Made by a program: the position numbers and the translations under genes. Shown in pieces: positions 17,816 through 28,305 of a DNA stretch of 64,000 nucleotides (position 1 is the stretch's first letter; every line of letters starts with the position of its first letter). The notes beneath the pieces were generated by a model, which ran no database searches, was not told the DNA's origin, and saw only the letters and a program-made list of their open reading frames with translations. The stretch is from Crocinitomicaceae bacterium (GTDB taxonomy: Bacteria; Bacteroidota; Bacteroidia; Flavobacteriales_D; Crocinitomicaceae), in assembly GCA_016719925.1 (NCBI GenBank), contig JADJYC010000002.1, forward strand, positions 558,001-622,000, given 5' to 3'.

Positions 17816-20800
17816 ATGGATTACAAAAGACTGAACACCATTGTAGGCTGGATGGTATTTTTATTTGCCACAAGTGTTTACATGATGACCCTTGAACCGA
17901 CAACCAGTTTGTGGGATTGCGGGGAGTACATTACAACCGCCTATAAGTTAGAAGTTGGTCACCCGCCGGGAGCACCGCTCTTTATGATGCTGGGAAGACT
18001 TTTTTCCGTTTTTGCTTCTCCTGAAAATGCCGCGTACATGGTGAACGCCATGTCTGCACTCAGCAGTTCATTCACCATACTTTTCCTTTTCTGGACAATT
18101 ACTATGATTGGAAAAAGAATCGTTCTTTCCCCTTCATCCGTTTTTGGATCAGAAGATAATTCTTCAAAAAAATCAGTTGGCCGTGATTTAACGTCAGGCG
18201 AACAATGGGCAATTATCGGAAGTGCACTAATTGGTTCTGTTGCCTATACATTTTCAGACTCTTTCTGGTTTTCTGCTGTTGAAGGCGAGGTTTACGCAAT
18301 GTCTTCATTCTTTACCGCAATTGTTATCTGGGCAATTTTCAAATGGGATCATGAAGTACAAAATCAGGAATGGTATCCTGACAATGCAGAAATTCAATCA
18401 AAAAACGCAAACCGCTGGCTGATTTTAATTTTCTTCATGGTAGGTCTTTCAATTGGTGTCCACTTGCTGAACCTCTTGTGTATTCCTGCAATTGCTTATG
18501 TTATCTATTTCAGAAAATTCAAAGAAACTACACCACTTGGGTTTATTGTGACGGGAGTAATTGGCGTTTTCACACTTGGAATTGTACAGTCCGTGCTTAT
18601 TCCAAAAACAGTACAAATTGCAGGTTTCTTTGAGCGTTTCTTTGTAAACAGTTTAGGTATGCCATTCAATGCGGGAACTGTTTTCTTCTTCCTGTTCATG
18701 ACTGCAGTAATTGTTTTCCTTTTGATTTATTCAAAGAAAAAAAGCTGGCCAATTTTGAATACTTCTACCTGGGCGTTGTCCATGATTTTTATAGGATACT
18801 CCTGCTTTGCCATGATCGTTATCCGTTCAAATGCAAATACGCCACTGGATGAAAACGACCCTGAAAACCTGGTAAGTTTAGAGTCTTATCTGAAACGTGA
18901 ACAATACGGTGACTGGCCAATTTTATACGGACCATACTTTACTGCTGATTATGCAGACAGAGAAGACTGGGATGACAGAAGTGATGTGTATCAGAGATTG
19001 TTTGTTGTTGTTTCAAAAACAGGAAAAGACATCAAAGGATTCAAACATAAAGCAGATGCTGATTCACTTGTAAAAACTACAGGTGGAAGCATAGAAGAAA
19101 AATACATGCTGACCTTTGAAGGTGAACACGGAAAACCTGCTTATGATCCGGAACATTGTACATTCTTCCCGAGAATGTACAGCAAAGAACCTCATCACAT
19201 CAACGGTTACAAAAGCTGGTCAGGTCATGTTGGAAGTTCAAAACCAACCATGGGTGATAACCTTGCTTACTTTGGAGGATATCAGATCGACTGGATGTAC
19301 TGGAGATATTTTATGTGGAATTTTTCCGGACGTCAGTGGGATGAACAAGGACATGGCGGATCACGTGACGGAAACTGGATTTCAGGTCTGAATTTTATTG
19401 ATAAACATCATATTGGGACACAGTATGCTGAAAATCCTCAGAAAGCATATATAGTAAGAGCTGAAGACGGAAGAAAACTGAAAAAATTTACCACAGAACC
19501 GGAGGCAAAAACTTACTCAGAAACGATAAAAGGTTCAACCGTTGAAGAATGGGATGGTCAAATAACTCCGTCTTTCATTGCTGAAAATGCTGCTCACAAT
19601 AAATTCTACATGTTACCATTGATTCTTGGCCTATTGGGATTCATTTTTACACTGATGAAAGCATCCAAAGAATGGTGGATTGTAATGTTGCTTTTCCTTT
19701 TAACCGGATTTGCAATTATCATTTATCTGAATCAAAAACCAAGCGAACCTCGTGAGCGTGATTATGCATACGCGGCCTCTTTCTACGCGTTTGCCATGTT
19801 TATCGGATTAGGTGTTCTTGCTTTATATCAGACATACAAATCCATGCAGTGGAAAGAACTTGCAATAACAGTTGCTCCGCTGTTTGGTTTAAGCATTGTA
19901 TTTGCTCTTGCAGATACTACATTATCATTGAGTATGCTTTACATCACAACCATTATTACACTTGTGATGGCGCTGATGATAGGGTTAAGAAATGTCATGA
20001 GCAGTGAAAGAAACGGAGCAATTATTTCTACTGCACTGGCTTTGCCAATTCCAATTCTGATGGGTGTTGGAGGCTGGGATGATCACGACCGGAGTGATCG
20101 TTATACCGCAAGAGATCTTGCTTACAATTATCTATTCAGCTGTGATGATAATGCAATCATCTTTACAAACGGTGATAACGACACATTCCCTTTGTGGTAT
20201 TTACAAGAAGTGGAAGAGCAAAAAACAAGCGTACGTGTTTGTAACCTGAGTCTCTTGAATACGGACTGGTACATTGAACAAATGACCCGTCAGGCGTATG
20301 AGTCAAAACCCCTTCCAATCAAGTTCACAGAAGAGCAGTACCGTCAAAACGCGTTGCGTGATTATATGTATGTATTCAGCACCAATGATCTGACAATGCG
20401 CGGATCAGAACTGGAAGCAAAATGGAAAGATATTGTCAACAAAAAAATCGAATTCAATCCACAACTTTTCAAACCGGCGTTTGCAGCTGCATGTGATTCA
20501 TTACACGCTGTTTTAGCAATAACAGATTTTGCAAAAATGGAACCTGAACTGTATGCAAAACTTCCGGGCTTTGATACGTCCGGAACTTATTTTGAATTCA
20601 GAAATCTGGTATTTAACCTGACATCCGAACAGGCAAAAGATAAATACTTCAGTAAATTTTCTACTGATCCAAACATGAATGAGCAGATGTCACAAATGAT
20701 TCGCGGATCCATTCAAAACACACTTGTTCAGCTGAATGATGCGTTTGATTATCTGCCTGCTGATTATGTGATGGAGTGGTTGAGAAATGATGAAAACTGT

Positions 20801-21896
20801 GAAATTGACAATCAGGGACAGCCAACCGTTTTCATAATGCCTACACGCGGTTTAACAATACCGGTAAACCGTGAAAATGTCATTGCAAACAACATGGTTT
20901 CTGAAGCTGATCAGTCAAGAATTCAGGATGAAATCCGCTGGAAAGTTCCGGGCTCAAGTATTTATAAAGCTGATTTGATGATTCTGGATATTGTTGCTCA
21001 CTTCAACTGGGAGCGTGCTATTTATTTTGCAAGCTCTGCTGAAAAATCAACTTACCTTGGACTGGATAAATATTTCTATTCTGAAGGTTTGGTTTACAAA
21101 CTGGTTCCGTTTGAAGTAAATCAAAACAGAAATCCAAATTCATTGGGTGAAATCAATAAAGCCAAATTGTATGAAAACCTGATGACTGTTTTCAAATGGG
21201 GTAACATGGAAACACCGGGTGTACTGGTTGATTACTACACACGCCGTTTGACGAACAACTACAGAGTACAATTCTCAGTTTTGGCAGATGCATATCTGGA
21301 AGAACATGATTTGCACAATCAGATTGTTTCTATGTTTAATCAGGTATTAAGCACGCCGGGTGATACTAATCAGGTGTTCAAAACGCCTATTGGTGATTTC
21401 AAGCGTTCACAAATGCCTGAGCAAATTAAAAAATCAGAAATTATTATTGCTGACTGCAAAGTGAAAATTGCTGAGGTACTTGACCGTTCTATGGAAGTGA
21501 TGCCGGAATACAACGTGCCTTTTGACCGTGTTTTTCCCATCATACGTTTCAACGTATTACGGTGCGGGCCATGAAGCAAAAGCAGAACAACTTACCATAC
21601 GCGTAATGGATCTGCTGGAAGAAGAACTGGATTATTACATGGGTGTTGAGCCAGAATTTACAGCTACCATGATTGATGACTGGTTCTCTGCTTACAGAGG
21701 CGTATTCTCCTTGTATCAGGCAGTAAATCTTTACGGCACCAATGAACTGTTTAAAGAAGAAATCAGCAACAAATTTTTCTCAATTACAGAGCGTACACAA
21801 AATGCCATGGACAAAGTTCAGCGTGTAAGTCCGTCAGCGTTCCAGCAAATTGAGCAAACCTTTGTTGGATTTTTTCAGCGTATAATGGGCGCATAA
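17816..21896 (+). CDS. DUF2723 polytopic membrane protein (frameshifted)
   Basis: About 1360 residues after joining. The N-terminal DUF2723 domain has LWDCGEYITTAYKLEVGHPPGAPLF, with the acidic pair and HPPGAP motif typical of this protein O-mannosyltransferase-like family (eukaryotic relative TMEM260). About a dozen membrane segments lie between residues 10 and 750, followed by a long soluble C-terminal region. The frame breaks at the T-run 21531-21535; the second frame continues FPSYVSTYYGAGHEAKAEQL to the stop at 21896. In Bacteroidota the family probably glycosylates exported proteins; that is family knowledge, not proven here. The deacetylase gene follows by 7 bases. Confidence 0.85.
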
Positions 21897-21903
21897 TATA
21901 ACC

Positions 21904-22521
21904 ATGCGTTTTTACAGATATCCCAAATGGTTGCGGACACTTTACCCCGGCGCCATTTGGGATTTTTTTTCTGACAAAAACAAATCCATTTATCTCACGT
22001 TTGATGATGGTCCAACAGAAAATGTCACGCCCGCTGTTTTAGAAATTCTGGATCAATTCAACGCCAAAGCCACATTTTTCTGTCTGGGAAAAAACGTTGA
22101 AAATCATGCTGGTATTTTTGCGCAAATAAAAGCCAGAGGACACCGCATTGGCAATCACGGCATGCATCACCTCAACGGCTATTTAAGCAATAACGAGGAT
22201 TATCTGAACGATGCAAAACAGGGCTTTGAAAAAACACAAAGCAAACTTTTCAGACCTGCATACGGAAGATTAAAACGATCACAATTCAGACTACTAAAAA
22301 AAGAAGGATATCAAATTATACTTTGGTCTGTTTTGAGTTATGATTTCGATAAAACCATCACGCCAGAAAAAATAATTCAGGTGCTGGAAAAAAATGTGAA
22401 ACCCGGTTCAATCATTGTTTTTCATGATTCTGTAAAAGCATGGCCACAGTTGCAAGTTGTTTTGCCGGAGATTTTAGAACGATGGAAGCAAAATGGATTT
22501 TCTTTTAATGCCATACATTAG
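21904..22521 (+). CDS. NodB-type polysaccharide deacetylase
   Basis: 205 residues, a bare NodB homology domain. Motif 1 TFDDGPT carries the catalytic and metal Asp, motif 2 is NHGMHH (metal His pair in HxxxH spacing), motif 3 RPAYGRLK replaces the usual RPPYG, and motif 5 is IVFHDS. It removes acetyl groups from N-acetyl sugars, for example peptidoglycan or exopolysaccharide; the substrate is unknown. No signal peptide is evident, so it may act in the cytoplasm or be anchored through its hydrophobic N-terminus. It follows the DUF2723 gene by 7 bases, so a shared transcript and a glycan-related role are plausible. Confidence 0.88.
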   Translation: MRFYRYPKWLRTLYPGAIWDFFSDKNKSIYLTFDDGPTENVTPAVLEILDQFNAKATFFCLGKNVENHAGIFAQIKARGHRIGNHGMHHLNGYLSNNEDYLNDAKQGFEKTQSKLFRPAYGRLKRSQFRLLKKEGYQIILWSVLSYDFDKTITPEKIIQVLEKNVKPGSIIVFHDSVKAWPQLQVVLPEILERWKQNGFSFNAIH

Positions 22522-22530
22522 TAAGAAAGA

Positions 22531-22746
22531 TTACTCTAAATCACATGTAGTACCGTCAGAAATTGTTCCCTGTTCATAAGACTTGCATGTTGCATTTGCC
22601 GTCTCAAGATTTTCACTTCTGTATTTATATCTCTCAACCCCATTTAACCCTTCATAACCTGTGCATCTGCAAATATATTTTTTGTCACAGGAAAAGAGAA
22701 ATTGAGCCATTAAAATAACCGTAATGCTTGCCAAAGTCTTTCTCAT
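22531..22746 (-). CDS. Small lipoprotein, hypothetical
   Basis: 71 residues. The N-terminus is a lipoprotein signal peptide with lipobox LFSC (Cys20). The mature part is about 50 residues with four further cysteines (YICRC, ATCKSY, TTCDLE), probably forming two disulphides. No family recognised. Last gene of a minus-strand set of small lipoproteins and 7 bases after the next one upstream. Confidence 0.6.
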   Translation of the reverse strand: MRKTLASITVILMAQFLFSCDKKYICRCTGYEGLNGVERYKYRSENLETANATCKSYEQGTISDGTTCDLE

Positions 22747-22753
22747 AATTTCA

Positions 22754-23143
22754 TTAATTGGACACTTTCACACCGTAACATCCGCTGAATTTATATGCAA
22801 ATGGATTCCAATAATAACATCTGTCAGCGCTTATTGTATCGCCATAAACTTTAGTCAAACTGGAACAATCTCCATTGGTATAGACATGTTCTCCGTCTGC
22901 CAATGAATCCTCATGAATTTTAACACCCAAAACAACTATATACTTGCCTTCCCGTTCAATGGTAAATTCACTAAAAACAGTATCTGAAATATAAAAGGAA
23001 GGAGATGCTGACTGATACTGAACACTATAAACATAACCATCATAAGTCCCAGCCATCTTCCTTGCCGAGTTTTTTTGACAAGAAATAAAGGAGATTGCAA
23101 TCAACCCAAAAACAAAGAATTTTTTATTAAGACTAACGCTCAT
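22754..23143 (-). CDS. Lipoprotein, hypothetical
   Basis: 129 residues with a lipoprotein signal (IAISFISC, Cys22). The mature part begins KMAGTYDGYVYSV and is beta-rich, with EFTIEREGKYIVVLG and a C-terminal cysteine cluster (GDCSSL, DRCYYW, GCYGV). The GTYDGYVY opening is like the other lipoproteins of this cluster, which start with a GxY or GNY core. Function unknown. Confidence 0.6.
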   Translation of the reverse strand: MSVSLNKKFFVFGLIAISFISCQKNSARKMAGTYDGYVYSVQYQSASPSFYISDTVFSEFTIEREGKYIVVLGVKIHEDSLADGEHVYTNGDCSSLTKVYGDTISADRCYYWNPFAYKFSGCYGVKVSN

Positions 23144-23213
23144 CTTTTTGTAATGACGTTCTACTAGTTGGTTTGGTTTGTTACGTGCAATTCAAAGAAG
23201 AAAAGGTAACCAC

Positions 23214-23265
23214 AAAAAAATCCCGCTGCAAAATTTGCAACGGGGTTTTCATTAGAAATTATTTT
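23214..23265 (-). terminator. Terminator module, copy 1 of a three-copy repeat
   Basis: On the minus strand the hairpin CCCCGTTGCAA/TTGCAGCGGG with a short loop is followed by seven T's. The hairpin and about 20 bases before it (ATTTCTAATGAAAA) recur almost unchanged at 24367 and in part at 25454, so terminator and flank were duplicated together. Confidence 0.75.
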
Positions 23266-23314
23266 CATTTTATCAATAGAATAAACTAGAAAAATATTGA
23301 GCAGGACTTTCGAA

Positions 23315-23782
23315 TCACTGTCTACTAAGAAGAAATTTACCACGAACCTCAACCGGATAATAGATCGTACCATCAAAGTGAAGGGCTTTGTAATTAATGT
23401 TGCCTTGGATTAACCGCTTATAGTTCTTTTTTTGGATTAGACCATCAAGCTCATACCCTAAAAGACTAGTAGTGTTTGGCACTGTATCTTCAAACACCCA
23501 TATCCCCTGAACTTTATTGTCATTGCTGATCATGAGGTAATTGTCGTTTCCAAGATAATCAAATTCAAGCAGGTTATCTGTATAGTTAGTCATTTCAAGT
23601 TCTTTCGGAGGAATATTTGGACTTTCGAATTCAATATTTTGGAATAAATATTTAGATGAGTCCACAGTTAATAAATAATTACCGGTTTCAAGTTTGGCCT
23701 TCTCGCAACTTACCGCACCCAATATATGAAGAGCTGTAAAAATTAAGACGGTGAAATTAATAAAATGGCGCGCGTTTAGCAT
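23315..23782 (-). CDS. Lipoprotein-like hypothetical protein
   Basis: 155 residues. A hydrophobic N-terminus ends in LGAVSC (Cys26), a probable lipobox. The mature part starts LETGNYLLTV and later has SLLGYELDGLI and RGKFLLSRQ at the end. The LGYExxG motif is shared with the next gene upstream (TLLGYEINGIL), so the two are distant paralogues. The start overlaps the stop of that gene by one base, so both are in one operon. Function unknown. Confidence 0.6.
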   Translation of the reverse strand: MLNARHFINFTVLIFTALHILGAVSCEKAKLETGNYLLTVDSSKYLFQNIEFESPNIPPKELEMTNYTDNLLEFDYLGNDNYLMISNDNKVQGIWVFEDTVPNTTSLLGYELDGLIQKKNYKRLIQGNINYKALHFDGTIYYPVEVRGKFLLSRQ

Positions 23783-24231
23783 TATAGCGGTGCAATAATA
23801 AATGTTCCCATAGCTTGTAAAAGCGTATCACATGGAAACGTATAAATTCCATCCGTACAGAGATGTTCATGTACGGCATCAAAAGTAATTTCACCATTGA
23901 TATAACTAACGGTTTTACTTCTTACTAAAATACCATTAATCTCATACCCTAAAAGTGTTCCAGAAACGATATTACCCAATACTTTTAATGCGTATTTGTC
24001 TTCATTAATCTGACCCCAATTATTCATTTCGCGTCTAAAAAAAATCAAAGAGCTATCACTAATGTCGATAAGTGTGATTGTGTCTGGGGGGATTAAAACC
24101 GGGAACTTTTCTCCTTCGAAGAAATAGGATGCACTTGCTGAGAAAATATATCCTCCTTTTCTGAGATCACTTTCCTTGTGGCAGGAAATAAGAATCAAAG
24201 CAGTAATTGTTGTGTAAAATATATTTCTCAT
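23782..24231 (-). CDS. Lipoprotein, hypothetical (paralogue of downstream gene)
   Basis: 149 residues with a lipoprotein signal (TALILISC, Cys17). The mature part contains KGGYIFSASASYFF, TLLGYEINGIL, INGEITFDAV and a C-terminal GTFIIAPL, the same order of short beta motifs as in the downstream protein and in the one at 24444-24836. It lies upstream of, and overlaps, the previous entry. Two cysteines near the end (HLCTDG, FPCDTL) may form a disulphide. Function unknown. Confidence 0.6.
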   Translation of the reverse strand: MRNIFYTTITALILISCHKESDLRKGGYIFSASASYFFEGEKFPVLIPPDTITLIDISDSSLIFFRREMNNWGQINEDKYALKVLGNIVSGTLLGYEINGILVRSKTVSYINGEITFDAVHEHLCTDGIYTFPCDTLLQAMGTFIIAPL

Positions 24232-24366
24232 TTGAATAACAGCAATATACGAATTTTTCGAATCGATATCGACAACTTAAATATGCCGATTAAGTTCTAA
24301 GTTACGTAAAGGAGTTCCATCTCCATATCACTTAAAAATGGTAACGATATAAAACAACAAATGATC

Positions 24367-24420
24367 AAAAAAAATCCGCCGCAAAATTTACAACGGGGTT
24401 TTCATTAGAAATTTATTTAG
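24367..24420 (-). terminator. Terminator module, copy 2 of a three-copy repeat
   Basis: On the minus strand a hairpin (CCCCGTTGTAAATTTTGCGGCGGA) is followed by eight T's, 45 bases after the stop of the 24444-24836 gene. The hairpin and the flank ATTTCTAATGAAAA match copy 1. Confidence 0.72.
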
Positions 24421-24443
24421 AATAGAAAATGAAACGGCCAAAG

Positions 24444-24836
24444 TTAGCTTTGACTGATCACAAAAGTTCCGTAAACAATTGCTAATCCACATATAGAACT
24501 AGAAGCCGAATAAACACCCGTAATTTTGTACATGCCTTTTTCTTTGCTCAATACACCATTCAAATAGGGCTGCATACCATACGTTGTTGAATCAATATAG
24601 AACTCACCTTCTACGCTGTCTTTGTCTATTGTGAGTACACTTCCATTGTCAAATGTCAATTGACTTTTATCAGCAGAAACAAGTTGAACAGGAATGTAAA
24701 GTTCGTTACAATCACCTGTAAAACTGGCACCATAAAAATTAGCAACATAATTTCCTTCAGGCGGAATTTTTTTACACTGTACTGAAACAAATGTCAGCGC
24801 AACAAAAAACAAAACAGATAAAAACCGTTGGTACAT
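24444..24836 (-). CDS. Lipoprotein, hypothetical
   Basis: 130 residues. The N-terminus is hydrophobic and ends FVSVQC (Cys21), a weak lipobox. The mature part opens PPEGNYVANFYG and ends GTFVISQS, so it shares the GNY start and the beta-strand end with its neighbours. It lies 9 bases downstream of the next lipoprotein gene and is followed by terminator copy 2. No family recognised. Confidence 0.6.
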   Translation of the reverse strand: MYQRFLSVLFFVALTFVSVQCKKIPPEGNYVANFYGASFTGDCNELYIPVQLVSADKSQLTFDNGSVLTIDKDSVEGEFYIDSTTYGMQPYLNGVLSKEKGMYKITGVYSASSSICGLAIVYGTFVISQS

Positions 24837-24845
24837 ATAAAATTG

Positions 24846-25325
24846 CTAATTGATGTATTCAAGTATAAACTCCTCGCTGATTACAAATTCAAATTCTGAT
24901 TCACCTTCTTCTTTTTCATAAATATCTGTATGTAAAGAAAGTCCGCTCCCTTGTCCATTCATAAGTTCACCATAACCTGATATCTTCCATCGAATAAACC
25001 CGCCGTTTGTTTCACAAAACCAGCAGTCACCGGATGAAAAATAAACTACCCAGGTTTGTTCAGGAATCAGAAGTTTATCTTTGGTTGCAACAGCATTCAG
25101 GTTAACATAGGCGTCGTGGGTGCCAAGTGGCATGCGCTCTATCAAAAGTTCATTGTCTCCTTTAGCTATAATCTTGATGTCATCATACAAGCCCGGTTGG
25201 TACATGATCACGCAATCTCCAACGTAAGGATCAGAATAATTTTTGTACTTGGAACAACCTGTTGTATAAACGATGCAGAGTCCACAGAAAATAACAAGCA
25301 GAAGTTTTTGGTATATGTTCAACAT
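24846..25325 (-). CDS. Lipoprotein, hypothetical
   Basis: 159 residues with a lipoprotein signal (VYTTGC, Cys24). The mature part has DPYVGDCVIMYQPG, a likely disulphide pair in GDCWFCETNGG, and an acidic C-terminal region (EKEEGESEFEF). First gene of the minus-strand lipoprotein set. No recognised family; surface or periplasmic attachment is the only safe statement. Confidence 0.6.
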   Translation of the reverse strand: MLNIYQKLLLVIFCGLCIVYTTGCSKYKNYSDPYVGDCVIMYQPGLYDDIKIIAKGDNELLIERMPLGTHDAYVNLNAVATKDKLLIPEQTWVVYFSSGDCWFCETNGGFIRWKISGYGELMNGQGSGLSLHTDIYEKEEGESEFEFVISEEFILEYIN

Positions 25326-25453
25326 AGTTTGAGGTTTAGAAATCTATAAAGCAGAGCCACGTTTAATCCAAGACCAATTATCCTTTAAGAGCTATCATTG
25401 TTCTGAAGACGTTCAATGCTCCAGTTTGGTTTGTTTCGAAGATAGTCGTGCTC

Positions 25454-25487
25454 AATATAGAATAAAAAAATCCCGCCGCAATATTTG
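25454..25487 (-). terminator. Terminator module, copy 3 of a three-copy repeat
   Basis: On the minus strand the stem TCCCGTTGCAA/TTGCGGCGGGA with a three-base loop is followed by seven T's. The hairpin matches copies 1 and 2, but the flank differs. It is about 120 bases downstream of the OM-barrel gene that ends at 25610. Confidence 0.75.
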
Positions 25488-25609
25488 CAACGGGATTCCT
25501 CCATGAAAAAATCTACTACTGCTGTTGTTGAGTCTTTTTGGCTTACGTTATGCTATTGAAAAATTTACGACGACTCTCATGCAGAAATAGCAGCTCTTAG
25601 TGTGCATCA

Positions 25610-26407
25610 TTAAAAGTGAAATGATGCTCCAAATGTCAGCGGATATGCAGTTTCTGATTTACCTGTTTCATACAGTGACAACACATTGTAATTGGCAAAC
25701 AAACCAAAGTCTTTGTATCCCATTCTTACCGTTGCGCACAACTGAAACGGATTGATGTTGTAGCGGCCTTCTTCTTTATGATCATTTTTACCGCCATAAA
25801 CATCATATACATACTTCACTTTTGATCCCATTCGGATACCGCCAATTGCACCAAATGCAATGTGAAAGTTGTTTTCTTCTGATTTTGAGGTATTGATTTG
25901 AAATAACAATGGCACATTAAAATAATTCACGCGCAATTGATTTTTAGCAAATCCCGTTACCAGAGATGAATCAACCATTCCCCAGGTAGAATCAGCGTTA
26001 GAAGCAAGGCGCAGATGATCATCTTTGAAGCCATAACGGCTGTTGGTAAAACCAATTCCGGTAACAATTCCAAAATAATCTTTGACAATTCTGATCTTCT
26101 GCTCCATAAAATTAAAGCTGTAGGAAAATGATTGCGCAGGATCAACCTGAAGATGCTTTGAATTGAATGACGGTTCAAAATTTCCGTTCATCAGCATGTT
26201 CACGCCAATATCAAATCCTGACCAGTAGGTCATGTCACCGGAAAATCTTTTTCCATCATATTCTTCTCCATCTTCTACCGGAATAGTGTCATTATCAACA
26301 ATGATGAATTCCATTTCACCTACTTTAAAACGGGTGGTGTCACCGTTGTTTTGTCCGAATAAAAATGCTCCGGTTAAAAGTGTAAGAGCGGTTATAATCT
26401 TTTTCAT
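25610..26407 (-). CDS. Outer-membrane beta-barrel protein (PF13568 type)
   Basis: 265 residues from ATG 26407. The signal peptide is about 1-20 (MKKIITALTLLTGAFLFGQ). After an acidic stretch (FIIVDNDTIPVEDGEEYDG) the rest consists of alternating beta strands with IVTGIGFTNSRYGF, VNYFNVPLLFQINTS and a C-terminal aromatic residue (GASFHF), typical of PorT-like small barrels. It is the last gene of a set with a TonB-domain protein, ECF sigma factor and anti-sigma-like protein, so it may be a target or sensor of that system. The longer in-frame start at 26443 would put 12 extra residues before the signal peptide. Confidence 0.75.
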   Translation of the reverse strand: MKKIITALTLLTGAFLFGQNNGDTTRFKVGEMEFIIVDNDTIPVEDGEEYDGKRFSGDMTYWSGFDIGVNMLMNGNFEPSFNSKHLQVDPAQSFSYSFNFMEQKIRIVKDYFGIVTGIGFTNSRYGFKDDHLRLASNADSTWGMVDSSLVTGFAKNQLRVNYFNVPLLFQINTSKSEENNFHIAFGAIGGIRMGSKVKYVYDVYGGKNDHKEEGRYNINPFQLCATVRMGYKDFGLFANYNVLSLYETGKSETAYPLTFGASFHF

Positions 26408-26551
26408 AATTTTTTTGTTTTTGCAGGATTCATCAAACTTCACAGGCCTTTTGAATATGTTGAATTCCCTTTGTTATTAGTATGACGGGTGAGTGTTTTT
26501 ATAGTTACAGGTAAAAAATATTTTTTTAGAAAAATTTTTGGAGGCGGAATT

Positions 26552-27584
26552 TTACTCTGATTTTTTTCGTTCAAATTCAAAGTTTCCGATTTTGAAACCG
26601 TACGCAACATACTCATTGGTTGCGGTATTTTTTTCACGGGTAAATTCTACTTCCCGATTGGTGAAATTACTTGCGGCATCCGTTACAATTTTGTAAGGCT
26701 CTTCTGTGACAAGTGTTGGCCGGGCACCGGAATTAAACGGTCTCATCACCACATCATTGTCATCCTGAACAGGAATGATGTTTTTGTTTTCTTCTTTATT
26801 TTGCTCTACAATTTTATCTGACTCATCCGGTGTTTTTTCATTCACTGAACTGCTGTCTTTTTGCTCAGGTAAATTATCTGGCCTCTCAACAATCAAATTA
26901 TTTCCTGGAATTTCCTGAACAGCATTATTCTGCTGATTATTTTTTTGTTCAGATGAATAATTTCTGATAACAGAATCTACATTTTCATTTGCAAGATTTG
27001 GAACATTATTTTGAATTTCATCCGACTGAACTTTGTTTAAGTACGACGCAAAGAAAATCTGCTGCTGATTTGCGGTAACAGCCATACCACTTTCTTGCTC
27101 TGACCGGTTCAAATAAACACCAATCAACAACAGACCAACCGCAGCCGCCCGTACATAAAACGGAATTACAATTCCTGCAGCAACTTTCAGTTTTCTTTTG
27201 TCAGCATAAACCAGAGTCAAATCTGGTTTTAAAACGGTTGCCTGATAGGTAGAAAAGTTTTTGCAGCTGATGTTTCTCAATAAAATCATCCAGTTCTTTC
27301 TGTTTAGAAGCATTCAGGTTTTTTTCAACTGACTCAATCATCCACACCTCTGCATTATTCAAAGAAATGATTGATTCATCTTCTGCTTTCAATTTATTCT
27401 TATCAGCAAAAATCAATGAAGATGGATCTAATGTCAGATCATTCAGTTCCAAATCCAACTCATTTTTTAACGCAGGATTTTCCTCCAGAAAAGCAAACAA
27501 ATCTGCCTTCTCCTCAGCGCTCAGATTTCCTTCCAGATAATCCAGGAAATAAGCTTCGTAATTATGTTTGTTTATTTTTTCCAT
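26552..27584 (-). CDS. Anti-sigma-factor-like membrane protein (frameshifted)
   Basis: About 344 residues when joined. The N-terminal part (NKHNYEAYFLDYLEGNLSAEE, ENPALKNELDLE) is the small helical anti-sigma domain common in Bacteroidota. One membrane segment (VRAAAVGLLLIGVYL) comes next, then a long Asn/Gln/Glu-rich periplasmic region. The frame breaks at the run 27258-27262; joining gives ...HQLQ(K)NFSTYQATVLKP. It lies about 190 bases downstream of the ECF sigma gene and most likely holds that sigma factor inactive at the inner membrane. The pairing is inferred from position and domain layout. Confidence 0.7.
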
Positions 27585-27601
27585 TTTTATTTTTCCTAAC
27601 C

Positions 27602-27777
27602 TTTCGGCCTTCGAGAGCCTCAGGCCTCTGGTGTTTGCATTTATTTTTTAATCCTTCTCATTAAGCTGAGGTAGTTTCGGCCTTCGGGGGCCTCAGGCCT
27701 CTGTGTTACCTTATTATCATTTCTTTCAGTTCAACAGACAAAGGTTCTCGAGTAGGCTGAGGTACTCGAAGCCTACT
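27602..27777. repeat. GC-rich extragenic repeats between sigma and anti-sigma genes
   Basis: Two near-identical 30-base copies (TTTCGGCCTTCG, then GAGAG or GGGGG, then CCTCAGGCCTCTG) start at 27602 and 27675. A third related element at 27751-27777 is an inverted repeat with stem AGTAGGCT/AGCCTACT and overlaps the sigma-factor stop codon. They are far more GC-rich than their surroundings. Confidence 0.65.
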
Positions 27778-28261
27778 CCAACACCGCTTCCACACTCACC
27801 AATATCTGTTTCAGTTTTGTTCTTGCCCTGAAAATATAAACCTTCACCTGACTCTCTGTTAAATCAGTAATCTCCCCTATTTCAGCGTAATCATATCCTT
27901 CATAATCTCTCAGCAGAATAACAGTACGCTGAATTTCCGGCAATTGATCAAGTGCTTCATGAAGGATTTTTTGCAGGTCAGTATTTTTATGCGGTGAACT
28001 TGATTCTATTTTATCAATGGCTTCAACAGTGGTTTGATTTTTCTCCTTGCGCACAACATCGATTAATGTATGGTGTGCGGTAGTGAATAAATAAGATCTC
28101 ACTTTTGATGCATCAATGTCATCACGTTTAACCCAGACTTTTGCAAACATCTCTTGCACAATATCTTTTGCCACATCTTCATTTCTGATGTGTTTCAATA
28201 CAAACCGGTAAATATTATCGGCGTATTGATCAACTGCGTTATTGTATTCTCTGGCGGTCAT
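27773..28261 (-). CDS. ECF RNA polymerase sigma factor
   Basis: 162 residues. Region 2 has YADNIYRFVLKHIRNEDVAKDIVQEMFAKVW with the usual DIVQE core. Region 4 has LPEIQRTVILLRDYEGYDYAEIGEITDLTESQVKVYIFRARTKL in outline, a helix-turn-helix for the -35 element. Size and absence of other domains fit the ECF group of Bacteroidota. It is followed by an anti-sigma-like protein and preceded by a TonB-domain protein, so it probably responds to a cell-envelope signal. Confidence 0.92.
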   Translation of the reverse strand: MTAREYNNAVDQYADNIYRFVLKHIRNEDVAKDIVQEMFAKVWVKRDDIDASKVRSYLFTTAHHTLIDVVRKEKNQTTVEAIDKIESSSPHKNTDLQKILHEALDQLPEIQRTVILLRDYEGYDYAEIGEITDLTESQVKVYIFRARTKLKQILVSVEAVLE

Positions 28262-28305
28262 TTAGTGGTGGGACGCACCGGTAACCTAAAAAGTTACAGC
28301 CCCTT

